Shown here: positions 20,412-29,382 of the stretch, in pieces
Layout: every line of letters starts with the position of its first letter
How positions within the stretch are numbered: the stretch's first letter is position 1
Assembly (NCBI GenBank): GCA_048594975.1
Contig: JBMDXQ010000080.1
Location: 62,001-126,000, forward strand
Source of the DNA: JBMDXB01 sp048594975
GTDB lineage: Bacteria > Acidobacteriota > Vicinamibacteria > Vicinamibacterales > 2-12-FULL-66-21
Length of the DNA: 64,000 nucleotides
Reading direction: 5' to 3'
The notes under the pieces: generated by a model
Database searches by the model: none
Seen by the model: only the letters and a program-made list of their open reading frames with translations
Told to the model about the DNA's origin: nothing
Made by a program: the position numbers and the translations under genes

Positions 20412-20468
20412 TTGGTTGCAGGGGCCTGCAACCAGCGGTACTTGCAGCTATGGAAGGTCGCTGCCTGA
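20412..20468 (+). pseudogene. C-terminal relic of a serine recombinase; left border of accessory island
   Basis: Directly after the coiled-coil gene, one frame reads LVAGACNQRYLQLWKVAA and stops. The same tail (LAGACSQRYLQLWSGAA) occurs at 32543-32596. LVAGA also occurs in the clear recombinase C-terminus at 36526. The first bases form a perfect 20-bp palindrome, GGTTGCAGG-GG-CCTGCAACC (20414-20433). Assignment to a recombinase is by this shared tail, so it is inference. Confidence 0.55.
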
Positions 20469-20469
20469 A

Positions 20470-20909
20470 CTATTCCGGTCCGATGTTTCCCCAACTATTT
20501 GGAGGCGGCACGCGTATCGAGAAGTTCGCTTCTTCCCTCGAATAACACTTCCCAACCACTTCTGGACCGAAGTCACCTCGGTTCCGCGCGTGTGCGATGG
20601 AAGCTACAATCCGGTCTTCGCTGACGAACATCAGCACATTGATGCCGTCGCTGGATCGAATGTCGTGGGCTTGTCCAGCCGCTCCTCAACGCGAGTCAGT
20701 GAATCGACCTTATCGTCAGGCGTGTAAGGACCGAGTATACAGACCCTGTCCCATGGGAATTCGGTGTGCTCTACGAGAAGCAAACGAGTGCCCGGTCCCT
20801 TCTCCACGGATGCGGCGATCGACCTGTTGAATGCCCCGTCGCTGCCGCACGCGGCAACGAGAGACGCGAGAGTGAGGGCCAGTATCCGCACCCAGACGCC
20901 TGCTCGCAT
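20470..20909 (-). pseudogene. Small lipoprotein gene with a frameshift
   Basis: The ATG at 20909 starts MRAGVWVRILALTLASLVAACGSDG, a lipoprotein signal with LVAAC lipobox. The frame continues RLLLVEHTEFPWDRVCILGPYTP and then stops at 20631. Shifting frame at about 20650 (near KPTT) continues without interruption as RSSDGINVLMFVSEDRIVAS and on to a stop at 20470, about 145 residues in all. A single-base indel is therefore likely, either a real mutation or a sequence error. The TPR gene lies one base upstream, so they form an operon. Function is unknown. Confidence 0.65.
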
Positions 20910-20910
20910 C

Positions 20911-22122
20911 TTAAGAACTAGCGTTCTTTGCCGGAAGTAACTTCGGCCTGCCTCCTGCCGGAGATTGCAGACGTATCGCGCGCTCGACATCCGCCAGGCA
21001 CTCGCGAACGTCGTCGTGGGGCTCCAGGGCCAGAGCCTGCCTGAGAACTCGGCGTGACTCGAACAGTTCTGATCGCGATTGAAGAATACGCCCTAACTCG
21101 TAAAGCGCCGTGGCAGGATGGGAGCCCTTCATCGCGACCGCTTGTCGAAGGCATTGCTCGGTCTCGTCGGTCGCAGCTAATCGAAACAGTACCCTGCCGA
21201 GCATCATCAATGCCCAGTCGCCAACTCCTTCTGCAACAGCCTCGCGATAGAACTCCGCAGCCTTGGCGTAGCGTCCCTGGCCATATTCCAAGTCGCCCTG
21301 ACATTGAAAAGCAAACGCACGTGTGTCCTCAGTCGTCACTAGTCCCCTGGCCGTCTGAAGCGCTGCCGCCGATTCACCATAGCGCCCGAGTTCGCTCAGC
21401 GAGTGCCCGTACCAGGCCCAAACCACGCCATCGGTTGACTCGAGCTTGAGATACTGCTCGCACAGTTCGACAACCGTGGCGGGCTGTTCCAAGTCTCGAT
21501 AGGTGTTCCGAATTGTCTCGCGCTTGGCCAAGAGTTGTGACCTGCTCAAAGAGGTCGCCGCGTCGCTCGGTGTGCCAGTTCCTTTCCTGGAGAGTTCGGC
21601 TTCTCCAGCACTTCTGCTCTGGACAGCGCTGACCATGCCGCCGTCATCGAAACCAAGAGTGAGCTGCCGAAAAGAAGCTGCCGTGGCCGCAACATCCGCA
21701 GCACGATCCCGAAGCCTCGTAGCGACGCTGAACCAACTGGGAGCGAACCCGGGAACTCGTTCGGCGCATCGACTGCACCGCGGCAGGAAAGCCGATTCGC
21801 CAAGTCTCGCGATGTCCCTGTAGACCCGAGCTAAACGCAACCAGACCGGATCGGCTTTGGATGGCTGTCGAGCACGTTCGAGGACCACACCCTGGAGCCA
21901 GAGAAGCTCAGCGTCGTGCCAGTCGTGATTCTCCTTCCCGTAACGACTTTTGCCGATGCTGCCAGGATCGAATCCGCTTCAGCATGCTCAGCGTGTCGGA
22001 AAGGCGCCTGGCATCGGCGAGCGTCACAGCCTGATCGAACAGCGTTTCCCAGCGCGTGTTGCGCGTATCCCAGGGGTCAGCCACGTGTGTGCAACTTCTC
22101 TCGTGACTGTTCTGGCGTCCAT
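20911..22122 (-). pseudogene. TPR-repeat protein gene with a frameshift near its 5' end
   Basis: The C-terminal 325 residues form an open frame of TPR motifs, e.g. VVWAWYGHSLSELGRYGESA, GQGRYAKAAEFYREAVAEG and ATALYELGRILQSRSELFES. Upstream, another frame starting at an ATG (22122) reads MDARTVTREVAHVADPWDTR and LFDQAVTLADARRLSDTLSM and stops. The two join if one base is shifted near 21970. It is likely a cytoplasmic TPR scaffold, possibly the output part of a regulator, and is coupled with the lipoprotein downstream. The 5' part overlaps the small gene at 22077-22262. Confidence 0.65.
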
Positions 22123-22262
22123 TGAAGGTTCAAGCCTCTCCGGAGTTTGGCGAGGGCTCGACGTCGGGCTTTCTTGAACACCTCGATCTCTTGAGTGGTG
22201 CCGTTGGCAACCGATGCTCCGGGGCGAACGCCTCCACTTCTCACGCGGTTCTTGGTGCTCAT
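22077..22262 (-). CDS. Small basic protein, possibly an antitoxin-like regulator
   Basis: The protein has 61 residues (MSTKNRVRSGGV..., EIEVFKKARRRALAKLRRGL, NLQWTPEQSREKLHTRG). It is basic, with a single helix and a TPEQSRE tail, and lies six bases after the ParE-type toxin gene on the same strand. I do not recognise the family with certainty. The position suggests a third member of the toxin-antitoxin operon. Confidence 0.5.
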   Translation of the reverse strand: MSTKNRVRSGGVRPGASVANGTTQEIEVFKKARRRALAKLRRGLNLQWTPEQSREKLHTRG

Positions 22263-22268
22263 GATTTC

Positions 22269-22565
22269 TTAACGTTCACGCCAGTAGTGCGGTCGCCGCC
22301 GAGCGTGTGCAACAGCGACGACTTGGACATGGCCGCTGTACACACGATAGACGACGAAGAAAGGGAACCGGCGCAGCAGAAAGCGTCTGGTGTTGCCCAC
22401 GTAAGGAGGTGCGGCTTCAGGTCGCTCAGCGATCAACTCAACGGCTCGGTCGAGTTCGCGTCGAAACCGCGTGGCTGCAGTCTCGTTGCGCTCGCGGTAC
22501 CATCTCTCTGCGGACTCGGCTTCGTCGGCGGCCAGCGGGTGGACTTCGACCGCGAGCGGTGGCAT
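22269..22565 (-). CDS. ParE/RelE-family toxin
   Basis: The protein has 98 residues with the family fold: VEVHPLAADEAESAERWYRE, then RFRRELDRAVELIAERPEAAP, then RRFLLRRFPFFVVYRVYSGHVQVVAVAHARRRPHYW. The last strands and the basic tail ending HARRRPHYW are typical. ParE proteins poison gyrase and RelE proteins cut mRNA on the ribosome; which applies is not clear. The start codon overlaps the antitoxin stop. Confidence 0.88.
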   Translation of the reverse strand: MPPLAVEVHPLAADEAESAERWYRERNETAATRFRRELDRAVELIAERPEAAPPYVGNTRRFLLRRFPFFVVYRVYSGHVQVVAVAHARRRPHYWRER

Positions 22566-22789
22566 CAGCGCGCGGCGAGTCGTCGGCGAACCTCTGCCCA
22601 GGGAATCGTCTTGACGGCTCCGCTATCGAGTTCCGCGACCCGCCGGTTCACCTCCGTCGCCCAAGCGGCCTCCGCGTCTTCGTCGACCTCGGTGTCGAGG
22701 CTGTCGAGCAGTGAGCCGGCGAGTGCTGCGCGGGCCTCGCTCGGGAGCGCCAAGGCCTCCTTCAGGATCTCCGCAGCGTCGCGCTTCAT
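22565..22789 (-). CDS. Addiction-module antitoxin (Unstab_antitox/PF09720 type)
   Basis: The protein has 74 residues: EILKEALALPSEARAALAGS, LLDSLDTEVDEDAEAAWATE and VNRRVAELDSGAVKTIPWAE, ending VRRRLAAR. This is the standard pattern of TIGR02574 antitoxins, which pair with ParE/RelE toxins. It is first in a two- or three-gene operon, its stop overlapping the toxin start, and probably autorepresses with the toxin. Confidence 0.88.
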   Translation of the reverse strand: MKRDAAEILKEALALPSEARAALAGSLLDSLDTEVDEDAEAAWATEVNRRVAELDSGAVKTIPWAEVRRRLAAR

Positions 22790-22982
22790 GACTCTATTTT
22801 AGCTGGATGGCGCCTACAACGATATGATGCCGCGGGATCCTCGGATCGGTGATGTCCACGTTGGTCCCGTTTTCGCCTCTAGGATTCGGCGACCTCCCGA
22901 CCGAGGAGATCGACTCTCTCTCAGTCCTGTGGGACCGAATTGGACGGGCGATCGACGTCGGAGGTGGAACTCCAAGGCTGTC

Positions 22983-22988
22983 TATAAT
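22983..22988 (+). promoter_or_regulatory. -10 box (TATAAT) six bases before the HEPN gene
   Basis: Perfect TATAAT with only TTCGGC between it and the ATG at 22995, so transcription would begin at the start codon (leaderless mRNA). No -35 consensus is present at 17 bp (GGAGGT). Confidence 0.6.
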
Positions 22989-22994
22989 TTCGGC

Positions 22995-23645
22995 ATGGCA
23001 TCGACCAAGACGCCCCCGCAGATCAAGGCCAACTACGTCCGCTTGATGGGTACACAAGCTGGTGAAGCCTTCGCAGAACTGATGCAGGACGCGGCCCGCC
23101 TGCATCTGAAATGGAACGAGTTCCTTGCGATCTTCGCGGCCAGCTCCGCCCTGATCGATACGCTGAACAAAGCCGCGCCGGGCTTCTTTTACCTGGTCTC
23201 AGAGGCGTGGTGGGACGGCCTAATCCTGCACATCTTCCGCATGACCGACAGCAACAGGAAGGTCCTGTCGCTCGTGACCTTGACGAAGCTTCTGCCGGCG
23301 GCTATTCGAGCAGGCTACCAACCGAAGCTGAGACTCGCCCTCGCCGCCTCACGGTTCGCCCACGACCTGCGCCACGCCGACATTGGCCACCGGAATCGGG
23401 AGGTAGCGCTTAAGGCGAAGCCTGTGCCCCGATCCAGCCGCGAGCAGATCCGTAAGGCCATCGCTGCGATCGATGACGCCCTCCATTTCGTTGACCACCA
23501 CTACACCGGCCACGAAGCTCCGATCTACGATCACGTTGACATCCAGGGAGGCGCCGGCGCGATTCTGTGGATCGTCAGGCGCGGTCTGAGAGCCAAGGAC
23601 GACGACTTCATCGCGCGCCGTCCGCCGATGCGGTTCACCGACTAA
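22995..23645 (+). CDS. HEPN/AbiU2-like protein (putative abortive-infection or RNase domain)
   Basis: The protein has 216 residues and is all-helical. The pattern ALIDTLNKAAPGFFYLVSEA, then LILHIFRMTDSNRKVLSLVT, then the conserved basic segment RFAHDLRHADIGHRNREVAL resembles AbiU2-type HEPN proteins, whose R-x4-H-like motif serves RNA cleavage. This assignment is by motif impression. It sits between a toxin-antitoxin module and a recombinase relic, fitting a defence or addiction role. No ribosome site is seen; the promoter suggests a leaderless transcript. Confidence 0.65.
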   Translation: MASTKTPPQIKANYVRLMGTQAGEAFAELMQDAARLHLKWNEFLAIFAASSALIDTLNKAAPGFFYLVSEAWWDGLILHIFRMTDSNRKVLSLVTLTKLLPAAIRAGYQPKLRLALAASRFAHDLRHADIGHRNREVALKAKPVPRSSREQIRKAIAAIDDALHFVDHHYTGHEAPIYDHVDIQGGAGAILWIVRRGLRAKDDDFIARRPPMRFTD

Positions 23646-23856
23646 GCCTTGTTCCGGCTTGTGGGTGATGAATTCGAGCGTCTGGCTGCGCAATCTGTAG
23701 GTTGAGGGCAGTTGCAGTGGGCCAAGTCCAAATGCAACTCAGCGCACAGTTCCGTCGTCGCGCGGACCAATCGCAAGCGACCGATCAACGCGCTCCGACA
23801 CCCGGTCCCTCCCTTCTCTGGATGCTGTCACACTGCACGAAAGCGAAGAGAAAGCG

Positions 23857-23889
23857 GGGGGAACGCAAACGCGGGAGCACCGTTCCCCC
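23857..23889. repeat. Inverted repeat GGGGGAACG ... CGTTCCCCC
   Basis: Perfect 9-bp arms (23857-23865 and 23881-23889) with a 15-base loop, within the non-coding stretch. Confidence 0.7.
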
Positions 23890-24063
23890 AATTCGAATGC
23901 AGCTCGCACGGCGCGACACACATGCTTGTGTGCTGCGCGAGGCCGCGAACTGCGATCCGGAAGGCACTATCGTTGTTGCACTTTGCGCGGTCCCACTGGG
24001 CGGCGCTCTGTGCCGCCCCTCTCATCGCCGGTGCCGGTATCACCGTCACTGTCGGCGAGAAGC

Positions 24064-24138
24064 GGGGCGTGAGCGACCCCCTCTGCCATCCCCCCTTTTT
24101 CGCCCCATGGACGAGTTTAAGGGGGTCGCTCACGCCCC
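24064..24138. repeat. 75-bp element with perfect 19-bp terminal inverted repeats
   Basis: The left arm 24064-24082 begins GGGGCGTGAGCGACCCC. The right arm 24120-24138 is its exact complement. The 37-base centre contains CCCCCCTTTTT. GGGGTGAGCGACCCC-like ends are typical of REP/MITE palindromes. No flanking gene explains it as a terminator. Confidence 0.75.
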
Positions 24139-24792
24139 AGATGCATGTCACGTTCGTCCGGCGAGCCCGCGCCGTGTCCGTGACACCGTCGAGTGCGTTG
24201 CGCGGTTCAACTCTCGTGCGGGTCACGTTCTTGTTCACCATCAGCGTATCTGACAGGTTTTGCCAGGAACTCGCGTTCATCTAAGTGAGCGCGCACTCGC
24301 TCTGAATTCTGACTGCGGCGGCCGACGATCGCCGCCTCCTGCCTTTCTTCCACAAGCGCGCCTCGATCGCCTTGCAAGTTCGCTGACGTGCGCCAACGTT
24401 GCGTGCACCGCGGCCATCACGACGCGAGATTGTCCGGCGGTCCACGGTTCCGTCAAGCCACTGCGCTTCGCTCCGTCCGCTTCGCGGCTGGCGGGCGTGA
24501 CTGAACCGCGGCTCCGCCGGGTGCTTGGCAACTACGTGATGGCCTCCACGCTGACCGGTGCACTCACGCGGAACGCATCGATTCATCATCAATGGAGTCG
24601 CGGCGTTATGATCCGATCTCGAGAGCGGCGCAATCGACGACCACGACGCGGAACGCGAGCTCACGCGTCACGCGGCTATTGCGACGAGCCGCTACGAGCG
24701 CTCGTTCGCACGCTCGCTCGACAAGCCGCACGCGAGTTCTTCGCCCGGGAGCTGGCGGAGCAAAGACCGGATCGAGCGGAGGTGACAGTGCA

Positions 24793-25530
24793 GTGAAGGT
24801 TGGGATCTACGCGCGGTACTCCTCAGACAATCAACGCGACGCTTCGATTGCGGACCAGCTCCGGGTCTGCCGTGAGTACGCCGCTCGCCAAGGGTGGATG
24901 GTTGTTCAGGAGTTGACCGACCACGCGATCTCTGGTGCGACGCTCCTGCGCTCCGGATTCCAGGCGTTGATGCGGGACGCGTTGAATCGCCGGTTCGATG
25001 TGGTCCTCGCTGAATCGTTGGACCGCTTCAGCCGCGACCAGGAAGACACCGCTGGCCTGTTCAAGCGTCTCACCTTCGCCGGCGTCAACATCGTCACGCT
25101 CGCTGAAGGGGACATCACGCACCTGCACATCGGGTTCAAGGGGACGATGAACGCGTTGTTCCTGAAAGACCTGGCTGACAAGACACACCGCGGACTGCGC
25201 GGGCGGGTCGAGGGCGGCAAGTCCGCCGGCGGACTCTGTTACGGCTACCGCGTGGTGAAGTCGCTAACCGGCGGGACCGTGACGACTGGAGAGCGAGAGA
25301 TCGAGCCCGCGGAAGCCGCGATCGTAGAACGCATCTTCCGGGAATACGTCGCGGGAGTCGCACCGAAAGCGATCGCCAGGCGGTTGAACCAGGATGGAGT
25401 CGCCGGACCATTCGGCGGGACGTGGAGCCCGAGCACGATTCACGGGAACCGAAACGGGGCACGGGAATCCTGAACAACGAGCTATACGTCGGCCGCATGG
25501 TCTGGAACCGGCTGCACTACGTGTCCTCAC
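24793..25530 (+). pseudogene. N-terminal part of a large serine recombinase, frameshifted and truncated
   Basis: From GTG 24793 the protein reads VKVGIYARYSSDNQRDASIA. The catalytic serine lies in YARYSSD, followed by AESLDRFSRDQEDTA and a recombinase domain (GKSAGGLCYGYRVVK, ERIFREYVAGVAPKAIARRL, GTWSPSTIHGN). After HGNR the frame breaks at about 25460. Shifting one base gives KRGTGILNNELYVGRMVWNR, which continues to LHYV, where homology ends near 25530. The zinc-ribbon and coiled-coil half (about 250 aa) is missing here, though a matching C-terminus exists at 36354-36575. Not functional as read. Confidence 0.88.
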
Positions 25531-25866
25531 GCTTCGCTGCCGTTCCGAACTCTGGCCCCGGATGCCTTCCGGCGAGAGTGCGCGTGCTGCGTGACGTGTT
25601 ACTCCCGCGGGGGCTTCAGAGTTCGTGACGCCTGCACACCCGCGCCACATTTCCATTGCGGAGAGCACATGCGACTTGCCATCATCGGTGTTGGATACGC
25701 GGCCCTGCCGCTCGGGGCGCGTGCAAACGCCGCTGACGTGGCAAGCAGGATCATCGAAGATAACGTCTATTACCACATCTCGCTTCCGCTGTGTGAAGTC
25801 CCGGCAGCGGTGTGGCGAATTGCAAGGGCCGCCCAAATCCCCGCTGGCAGAAAGGTTTATCTCGCC

Positions 25867-26946
25867 ATGCCGCTGCAGAAGATGGTCCGTCGGGTCATTC
25901 GTTCGAGGGCGATCGGTGTCGTGCTCGCCGGAGTGTTCGCGGCGGCTGCACTCGTGACGGCGCAACAGCGCGCGTCCGGCAAGCTGCCGCCCACGTTTGC
26001 CGACTACCTTACGCGCGGCGCCAAAATGCCCGCCGCCGACCAGGTCAAGCTCCTTCAGGGCCTTCCCGTGACGCGTGTCCTCGATGCCGATCCATCGACG
26101 GAAGTCTCCATTTTCGGCGCCGTCTGGATCAATGCGCCGATCGCGCAGTACGTCGCGGCCGTCAAGGATATCGAGCAATTCGAGAAGAGTGAAAACTTCC
26201 TGGTCACGAAGAAGATCAGCAGCCCGCCCAAGCTGGAGGATTTCGCGCAGCTGACCATTCCGCAGGATGACTTCGCCGATCTGAAATCGTGCAAGGTCGG
26301 GTCGTGCGAGCTGAAGCTCGGCCAGCCAGCGCTAACGAAGCTTCAGCGCGAAGTGGACTGGTCCAAGCCGAGCGCCAAGGCGGATGTCGATCGCGCGATG
26401 CGCGGGTTGGCATTTGATTACGTCAGTGCCTATCTCGAAGGCGGGAACGCGCGGCTGGCCGAGTACCGCGATTCCGGCCGACCCATCTTCACCGCCAAGG
26501 AATTCGAGTCGATGGTCAATCGCATGCCGTCGCTCGTCGATTATCTGCCGGAAATCAAGGGCTACCTGCTCGGTTTTCCGACGGTGATGCTCCCGGGATC
26601 GACCTCGTTTCTTTACTGGCAGGAGACGAAGTTCGGATTAAAACCGACGTTTCGCATCAATCACGTGACGATCGCCGAGAAGCCGAACCAAACCGTCATT
26701 GTTTCCAAGATGCTCTACGCGAGCCACTACTTCTGGACCGCGCTCGAACTGCGGGTGCTTGCGCCCGATCCGTCTCGCAGGGAGGGTTTCTGGTTTGCCA
26801 GCGTGAACCGCAGCCGATCGGACGGCTTGAGCGGGTTTGTCGGGTCGTTGCTGCGCGGCAGAGTGCGCGGCGAGGCCGAGAAGGGCATGCGGGTCGTACT
26901 CGAGACGACCAAGTCGATGTTGGAGAAGGCCAACCCAAGCAGGTAA
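25867..26946 (+). CDS. Conserved hypothetical secreted protein
   Basis: The protein has 359 residues from ATG 25867, or 354 from ATG 25882. The signal peptide runs through AIGVVLAGVFAAAALVTAQQ. The mature part shows ENFLVTKKISSPPKLEDFAQ, DLKSCKVGSCELKLGQPAL, AYLEGGNARLAEYRDSGRP, INRMP-like and SFLYWQETKFGLKPTFRINH blocks. No catalytic motif is recognised. The frame extends upstream to 25591 but without a good start. It lies just after the recombinase relic and converges on the patatin gene. Confidence 0.7.
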   Translation: MPLQKMVRRVIRSRAIGVVLAGVFAAAALVTAQQRASGKLPPTFADYLTRGAKMPAADQVKLLQGLPVTRVLDADPSTEVSIFGAVWINAPIAQYVAAVKDIEQFEKSENFLVTKKISSPPKLEDFAQLTIPQDDFADLKSCKVGSCELKLGQPALTKLQREVDWSKPSAKADVDRAMRGLAFDYVSAYLEGGNARLAEYRDSGRPIFTAKEFESMVNRMPSLVDYLPEIKGYLLGFPTVMLPGSTSFLYWQETKFGLKPTFRINHVTIAEKPNQTVIVSKMLYASHYFWTALELRVLAPDPSRREGFWFASVNRSRSDGLSGFVGSLLRGRVRGEAEKGMRVVLETTKSMLEKANPSR

Positions 26947-27034
26947 GCCTCGTCAGTCAAGGGCTCTGCCTTATTGGTGACGGTGTCTGGAGAGGCACTT
27001 TGGACCCGAAGCGTGTTTCGAAAGGCTCCGGGCT

Positions 27035-29284
27035 CTATCGGAAAATCTGGCCGACGGCGATATAGAAGCGCGTCCCGCCTTCGAAGCCAAAACTGGCGCC
27101 GCCGAACACGGGGCCGATGATCGTGTCGGCGATTGCACCCACGCTGATGTGCGTCGACCAGGTCAGGTGTTCCCACTCGTCGAAAGCGGAGCCGCCCTCG
27201 AGCCACGACCCGACGAACAGCGGGCCGCCGAGGAAGTCGGGCAGGCGGACCACCTGGCGCAGGTAACCCGCTGTCGTGATGAGGTATTTGTCGCCGCGCT
27301 CCTCACCGACGTTCAACGCCCCGAGTCGGAGCAACCCGCCAACCGGGAACTGCTCGGTCGGCAGCGGGTGGCCATCGAACGACGTGCCGAAGCCGCCGGC
27401 GAGAAACACGCGATCGGCGCGCTGGCCCTTCCTCGACTTGAACCACGACGCCACGGTTTCGAACTGCGTCACGCCGTCAGTCTTTCGGGTCGGGTCGCTC
27501 GCGACGTCGATGTCCGGGTAATCGAGAAAGTGTTCGAGGCGAGCGACGGCGCGCAGGCCGTGCGATGGCACGACGGGGCTGTCCTGATCGTCGCGCGTCC
27601 ACTGCACGTGGAACCGGCTGTCACTTCCACCAATCTCCGGCAGGCCGGGATCGCCGGTGCGGACGCTGGCGTCGAATCGTCCGAAGGTGAAGCCAGCCCG
27701 GGCCTCGTCAATGCGGCTCACGTTGACGCCGGCATCGACGCCCATGAGTGAGCGGGTCTGCCGATACGAGGCCCGGATTCGCCCCTCCTGAATGAAGTTC
27801 AACGTCCGGGACCCAATGCCGGCAAATGGCTCGACGAAGACTCGTGTCGTGAAGATCGGCTTGTACAAGGCGATGCCCAGCGCGGGATCCGAGCCGAGCG
27901 CGACATCGAGCCGCAGCTCGGAGCCGGATCCGACTTTGTCGAAGGCGAGCAGGCGGCCGTTCAAGCCGAAGCGGAATTCGTCGGACGTGGTGTTCTCGAG
28001 GCTGATGCCCAGAAAGACGAACGGCGGCGCGTAGGGTTTGGGAAAGGCCGTCACGAACAGGCCGAACTGGCCATTGCGTTCACGCACGGTCCAGCGGAGC
28101 GACTCGTACCGGGCGAGCCCGCCGAGTTCGGTCACGCTGGCGCCAATTTTGACCGGATCGAGCGGCTGTCCGACATGCCTGGACATCTCGCGGCGGATGA
28201 AATCCGTATCCGCGGACGCCGCGCCGCTCACTTCCACGAACTGGATCGTCGGGAGTGCCGTCTTTCGCGCGGCCGCCCGCGCCGCGACCCACTGCTGCCA
28301 GGCCGCGTCGTCCACGCGCAACGGGAGCAGCTGCGCGCTCATCGCCTCCGCGGCGCCGTACCCTTCGCGAATGAGGTCGTCAAAGCGCCGCCAATCGAGC
28401 GACCCGTACTGCGTGACCGGCACGTTGATCAGGATGTCCGCCGATTTGAGCGCCTGCAGCGTGTTCGCACGCATCATCGCGTCGAGCGTGGCGCCAGCGA
28501 GGCCGAATAGCGACGCGCTCACGGTTTCCCGATCGGTCAGGTCGCCGACATTGACGGCGATCACCTTGTCGGCGCCCATTTGTCGCACGACGTCGGCCGG
28601 CACGTTGTTCATCGCGCCGCCGTCCACGAGCAGGCGATCCGCGTCCTCGATCGCCGGAAAGATGAGCGGCAAAGACATCGTCGCGCGCATCGCCGTGGCC
28701 AACTGACCGCGATCCAGCACGACGAAGCGCGCAGTCTTCAGATCCACGGCGACGCACCGAAACGGGATCGGCAGGTCGTCGAATGTGTTGATGCCGTAAT
28801 ATGGCGCGGTGATCCGCGAGAGCAGCAGGTCGACCTGCTGACCGTTGTTCAGGGAGGACGGCGGGGCCAGACCCTTCTTGAGGCCGAACTCCAGATGCGA
28901 CGGGTAGGCGCGCTTGTCGCGCTTGCGCCGCACGTTGGAGAACTCGAAGTCGGACGTGCCGAACATCGCATCCCAATCGATCTGCGCCAGCATGGACTCG
29001 ATTTCGTCGGGGGGCATGCCGGTGGCATAGGAGCCGCCGATGAGCCCGCCCATGCTGGTGCCCGACAGCATGTCGACGGGAATGTGATGCTCTTCGAGCC
29101 AGCGGAGGACGCCCACGTGGGCGAGTCCGCGCGCGCTCCCGCCGCCGAGCGCCACGCCCACGCGCGGTCGTGCCGCGGCCGGGGTCTGCGGCGCCGTTTG
29201 CGCGTGCACTGCCGATTGCGCAACGACAATGGCGGTCGCGAGGATGAGAAGACCGATCCGGGGCGCGGAGCGTACGCGCAACAT
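27035..29284 (-). CDS. Patatin-like phospholipase with C-terminal Omp85/BamA-type barrel (type Vd secretion-like)
   Basis: The protein has 749 residues from the ATG at 29284. A signal peptide ends near VHAQ. The patatin domain (about 40-300) has the oxyanion glycines GGGSARGLAHVGVL, nucleophile GTSMGG and catalytic aspartate in VDGGAMNNVP. A POTRA-like segment lies near 360-430 (FVEVSGAASADTDFIRREMS). The barrel strands end in GTRFYIAVGQIFR. The same layout is known for PlpD-type autotransporters, which secrete a lipase across the outer membrane. The frame extends 122 codons upstream, but only this ATG gives a signal peptide. Confidence 0.9.
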   Translation of the reverse strand: MLRVRSAPRIGLLILATAIVVAQSAVHAQTAPQTPAAARPRVGVALGGGSARGLAHVGVLRWLEEHHIPVDMLSGTSMGGLIGGSYATGMPPDEIESMLAQIDWDAMFGTSDFEFSNVRRKRDKRAYPSHLEFGLKKGLAPPSSLNNGQQVDLLLSRITAPYYGINTFDDLPIPFRCVAVDLKTARFVVLDRGQLATAMRATMSLPLIFPAIEDADRLLVDGGAMNNVPADVVRQMGADKVIAVNVGDLTDRETVSASLFGLAGATLDAMMRANTLQALKSADILINVPVTQYGSLDWRRFDDLIREGYGAAEAMSAQLLPLRVDDAAWQQWVAARAAARKTALPTIQFVEVSGAASADTDFIRREMSRHVGQPLDPVKIGASVTELGGLARYESLRWTVRERNGQFGLFVTAFPKPYAPPFVFLGISLENTTSDEFRFGLNGRLLAFDKVGSGSELRLDVALGSDPALGIALYKPIFTTRVFVEPFAGIGSRTLNFIQEGRIRASYRQTRSLMGVDAGVNVSRIDEARAGFTFGRFDASVRTGDPGLPEIGGSDSRFHVQWTRDDQDSPVVPSHGLRAVARLEHFLDYPDIDVASDPTRKTDGVTQFETVASWFKSRKGQRADRVFLAGGFGTSFDGHPLPTEQFPVGGLLRLGALNVGEERGDKYLITTAGYLRQVVRLPDFLGGPLFVGSWLEGGSAFDEWEHLTWSTHISVGAIADTIIGPVFGGASFGFEGGTRFYIAVGQIFR

Positions 29285-29382
29285 TTGCGCGGCGCTCCGT
29301 GTAAAAAGAACGCCCGCTGTTGGCGGCGCTGTTCGCTCGCCGTCGCGCGCATTCGTCAGCCGCTCAAGCAATAGGCTTCGTA

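Larger units (their letters stand above)
23646..24792. other. 1.1-kb stretch without a convincing gene
   Basis: Several overlapping frames of 60-190 codons exist on both strands, but none shows domain-like composition, a good start site or family motifs. The stretch contains two strong palindromes (23857-23889 and 24064-24138). It probably represents decayed mobile DNA upstream of the recombinase relic. Confidence 0.6.

Noticed and set aside
23702..24284. Overlapping frames of 150-190 codons on both strands
   Set aside because: No start signals, no domain-like segments, and strong palindromes cross them.
25591..25866. Upstream extension of the secreted hypothetical gene (MRLAIIGVGYAALPLGA...)
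   Set aside because: It resembles a nucleotide-binding start only superficially; the signal peptide begins later at 25867 or 25882.
27149..27751. Plus-strand 200-codon frame opposite the patatin-barrel gene
   Set aside because: Shadow frame; the minus strand has catalytic and barrel motifs.
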